From: JAPYWM01 sp964489015
Lineage (GTDB): Bacteria; Bacteroidota; Bacteroidia; SpSt-205
Assembly (NCBI GenBank): GCA_964489015.1
Contig: CAZAXD010000024.1
Coordinates: 1 to 30,955, forward strand
Direction of reading: 5' to 3'
DNA length: 30,955 nt
A model generated the notes under the pieces. It saw only the letters and a list, made by a program, of their open reading frames with translations, did no database searches and was not told where the DNA came from. The translations under genes and the position numbers were made by a program. This document shows positions 30,223 through 30,955 of the stretch, piece by piece (the first letter of the stretch is position 1; every line of letters starts with the position of its first letter).

Positions 30223-30955
30223 ATGCGGTGGTGGCCCTTAGTAGTGGCTTTAGGCCTGTCCCAAACCTGGCAAGACGTCGGAGGCGGCTGTGATAATCGT
30301 GTAAATGCCCTCCTTAGCTGGAATGGTCAACTGTACGTAGGCGGACGCTTTACCTACGTCAATGGCACGGCGCTGCAAGCCCGCGGTATCGCCCGATGGG
30401 ATGGGATGAGATGGGAAAGTATCGCTAGCCCCGGCGCTGGTGGCAATGGGGAAATTTATGCTTTCGCTGTGTACAATAACAAGCTCATTGTGGGGGGCGA
30501 TTTCACTGGCATTGGAAACTCTAATGCGTCTAACCTAGCCCAATATGATCCCTTGACCGATACCTGGTCCAGCGTCGGCGGCGGCACCAATGGCCCGGTT
30601 CACGCGCTTTATGTCTACGACGGCGAATTGCTTGTAGGCGGTGGCTTTACTCGCGTAGGATCGCCTCCGAATGACCAGGCTATCGCTTTCTTTGCGCGCT
30701 GGGATGGTACGACCTGGAGAGCCCCCGACCCGTCCAATACTAGCCAACTCCTCACCGGTGGCAATCCCCGGGCCTTTGCCTTGTACAACGGCAAGCTATA
30801 CCTCGGGGGTAATTTTGTGGCTGCCTACTTCAACGAAACTGACAAGGCTTACTTAGCCATCTGGGACAAAACCCAGCAAAGGCTCCTCCCCGCCGCTACC
30901 CCCCCGCCTGATAACAATGTCTGGGCCCTTGGCGTTTTGGATAATAAGCTCTACA
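30223..30955 (+). CDS. Secreted propeller-like repeat protein, partial (3' end outside window)
   Basis: At least 244 aa, cut by the window edge. A short signal peptide (MRWWPLVVALGLS) is followed by repeats of about 45-60 residues, each with a hydrophobic-L-Y/L-V-GG-x-F strand: GQLYVGGRFT, NKLIVGGDFT, GELLVGGGFT, GKLYLGGNFV. Between them come RWDGxxW or YDPxxxTW turns (IARWDGMRW, FARWDGTTW). This is a kelch/propeller-like array often found in large exported Bacteroidota proteins. A T9SS C-terminal sorting domain would be expected at the unseen end if it is cargo. It begins just after the terminator of the previous gene. Confidence 0.82.
   Translation, partial: MRWWPLVVALGLSQTWQDVGGGCDNRVNALLSWNGQLYVGGRFTYVNGTALQARGIARWDGMRWESIASPGAGGNGEIYAFAVYNNKLIVGGDFTGIGNSNASNLAQYDPLTDTWSSVGGGTNGPVHALYVYDGELLVGGGFTRVGSPPNDQAIAFFARWDGTTWRAPDPSNTSQLLTGGNPRAFALYNGKLYLGGNFVAAYFNETDKAYLAIWDKTQQRLLPAATPPPDNNVWALGVLDNKLY

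Noticed and set aside
1..30955. tRNA, rRNA, insertion sequence, prophage or CRISPR-Cas content
   Set aside because: Nearly every base is explained by housekeeping, T9SS or envelope genes; gaps are too short and I saw no transposase, integrase or tRNA-like fold.

Overview
The window comes from a member of the phylum Bacteroidota. The evidence is a complete porP–gldK–gldL–gldM–gldN type IX secretion (T9SS) cluster, the hemD/DUF4271 pair typical of the phylum, a Bacteroidota-type tryptophan 2,3-dioxygenase, and promoters of the TAnnTTTG form. GC content looks to be in the low-to-mid fifties. Gene packing is extreme: almost no intergenic DNA, many 4-bp ATGA overlaps, and several convergent gene pairs whose 3' ends overlap by about 40 bp. 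I cannot place it below phylum; the packing and scattered operons suggest a streamlined, perhaps thermophilic or uncultured lineage, but that is inference.

Layout. (1) 1-986: a 5'-complete, 3'-cut membrane-protein gene on the minus strand, divergent from comM (949-2487, +). (2) 2484-7237, minus strand: nuoH, clpC, an unrecognised secreted/outer-membrane-like protein and ubiX form one tight operon. (3) 7249-14589, minus strand: DUF4271, hemD, porP, gldK, gldL, gldM, gldN, ending in a clear rho-independent terminator whose T-run merges into the nuoH promoter. (4) ispF (+) overlaps DUF4271 head-to-head and the dioxygenase tail-to-tail. (5) 15025-18829, minus strand: ffh, accC, tryptophan 2,3-dioxygenase. 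(6) 18865-25691, plus strand: a surface-polysaccharide/LPS operon (GT2, flippase, GT4, PLP amino-acid deaminase/aldolase, LptF/G permease, GT9). (7) 25651-30955: a small lipoprotein (-), a tetrapyrrole-methylase/RsmI-like enzyme (+), a large propeller sensor histidine kinase (-), a small Cys-rich HMA-like protein (+), a terminator, and the start of a secreted propeller-like protein (+).

Functionally, the T9SS block (export of proteins across the outer membrane and/or gliding) and the LPS/polysaccharide block fit together, because T9SS cargo is commonly anchored to A-type LPS at the cell surface. The rest is housekeeping (SRP, biotin carboxylase, isoprenoid and heme synthesis, complex I subunit, Clp ATPase).

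The strongest general observation is regulatory. Most genes at the head of a transcription unit carry TAnnTTTG only 4-6 nt upstream of the start codon, which leaves room for almost no 5' leader. Genes inside operons do not show it. This points to leaderless mRNAs as a normal mode of expression here, and it settles several start codons (gldK, ffh, the histidine kinase, the lipoprotein, the HMA-like protein and the partial membrane gene).
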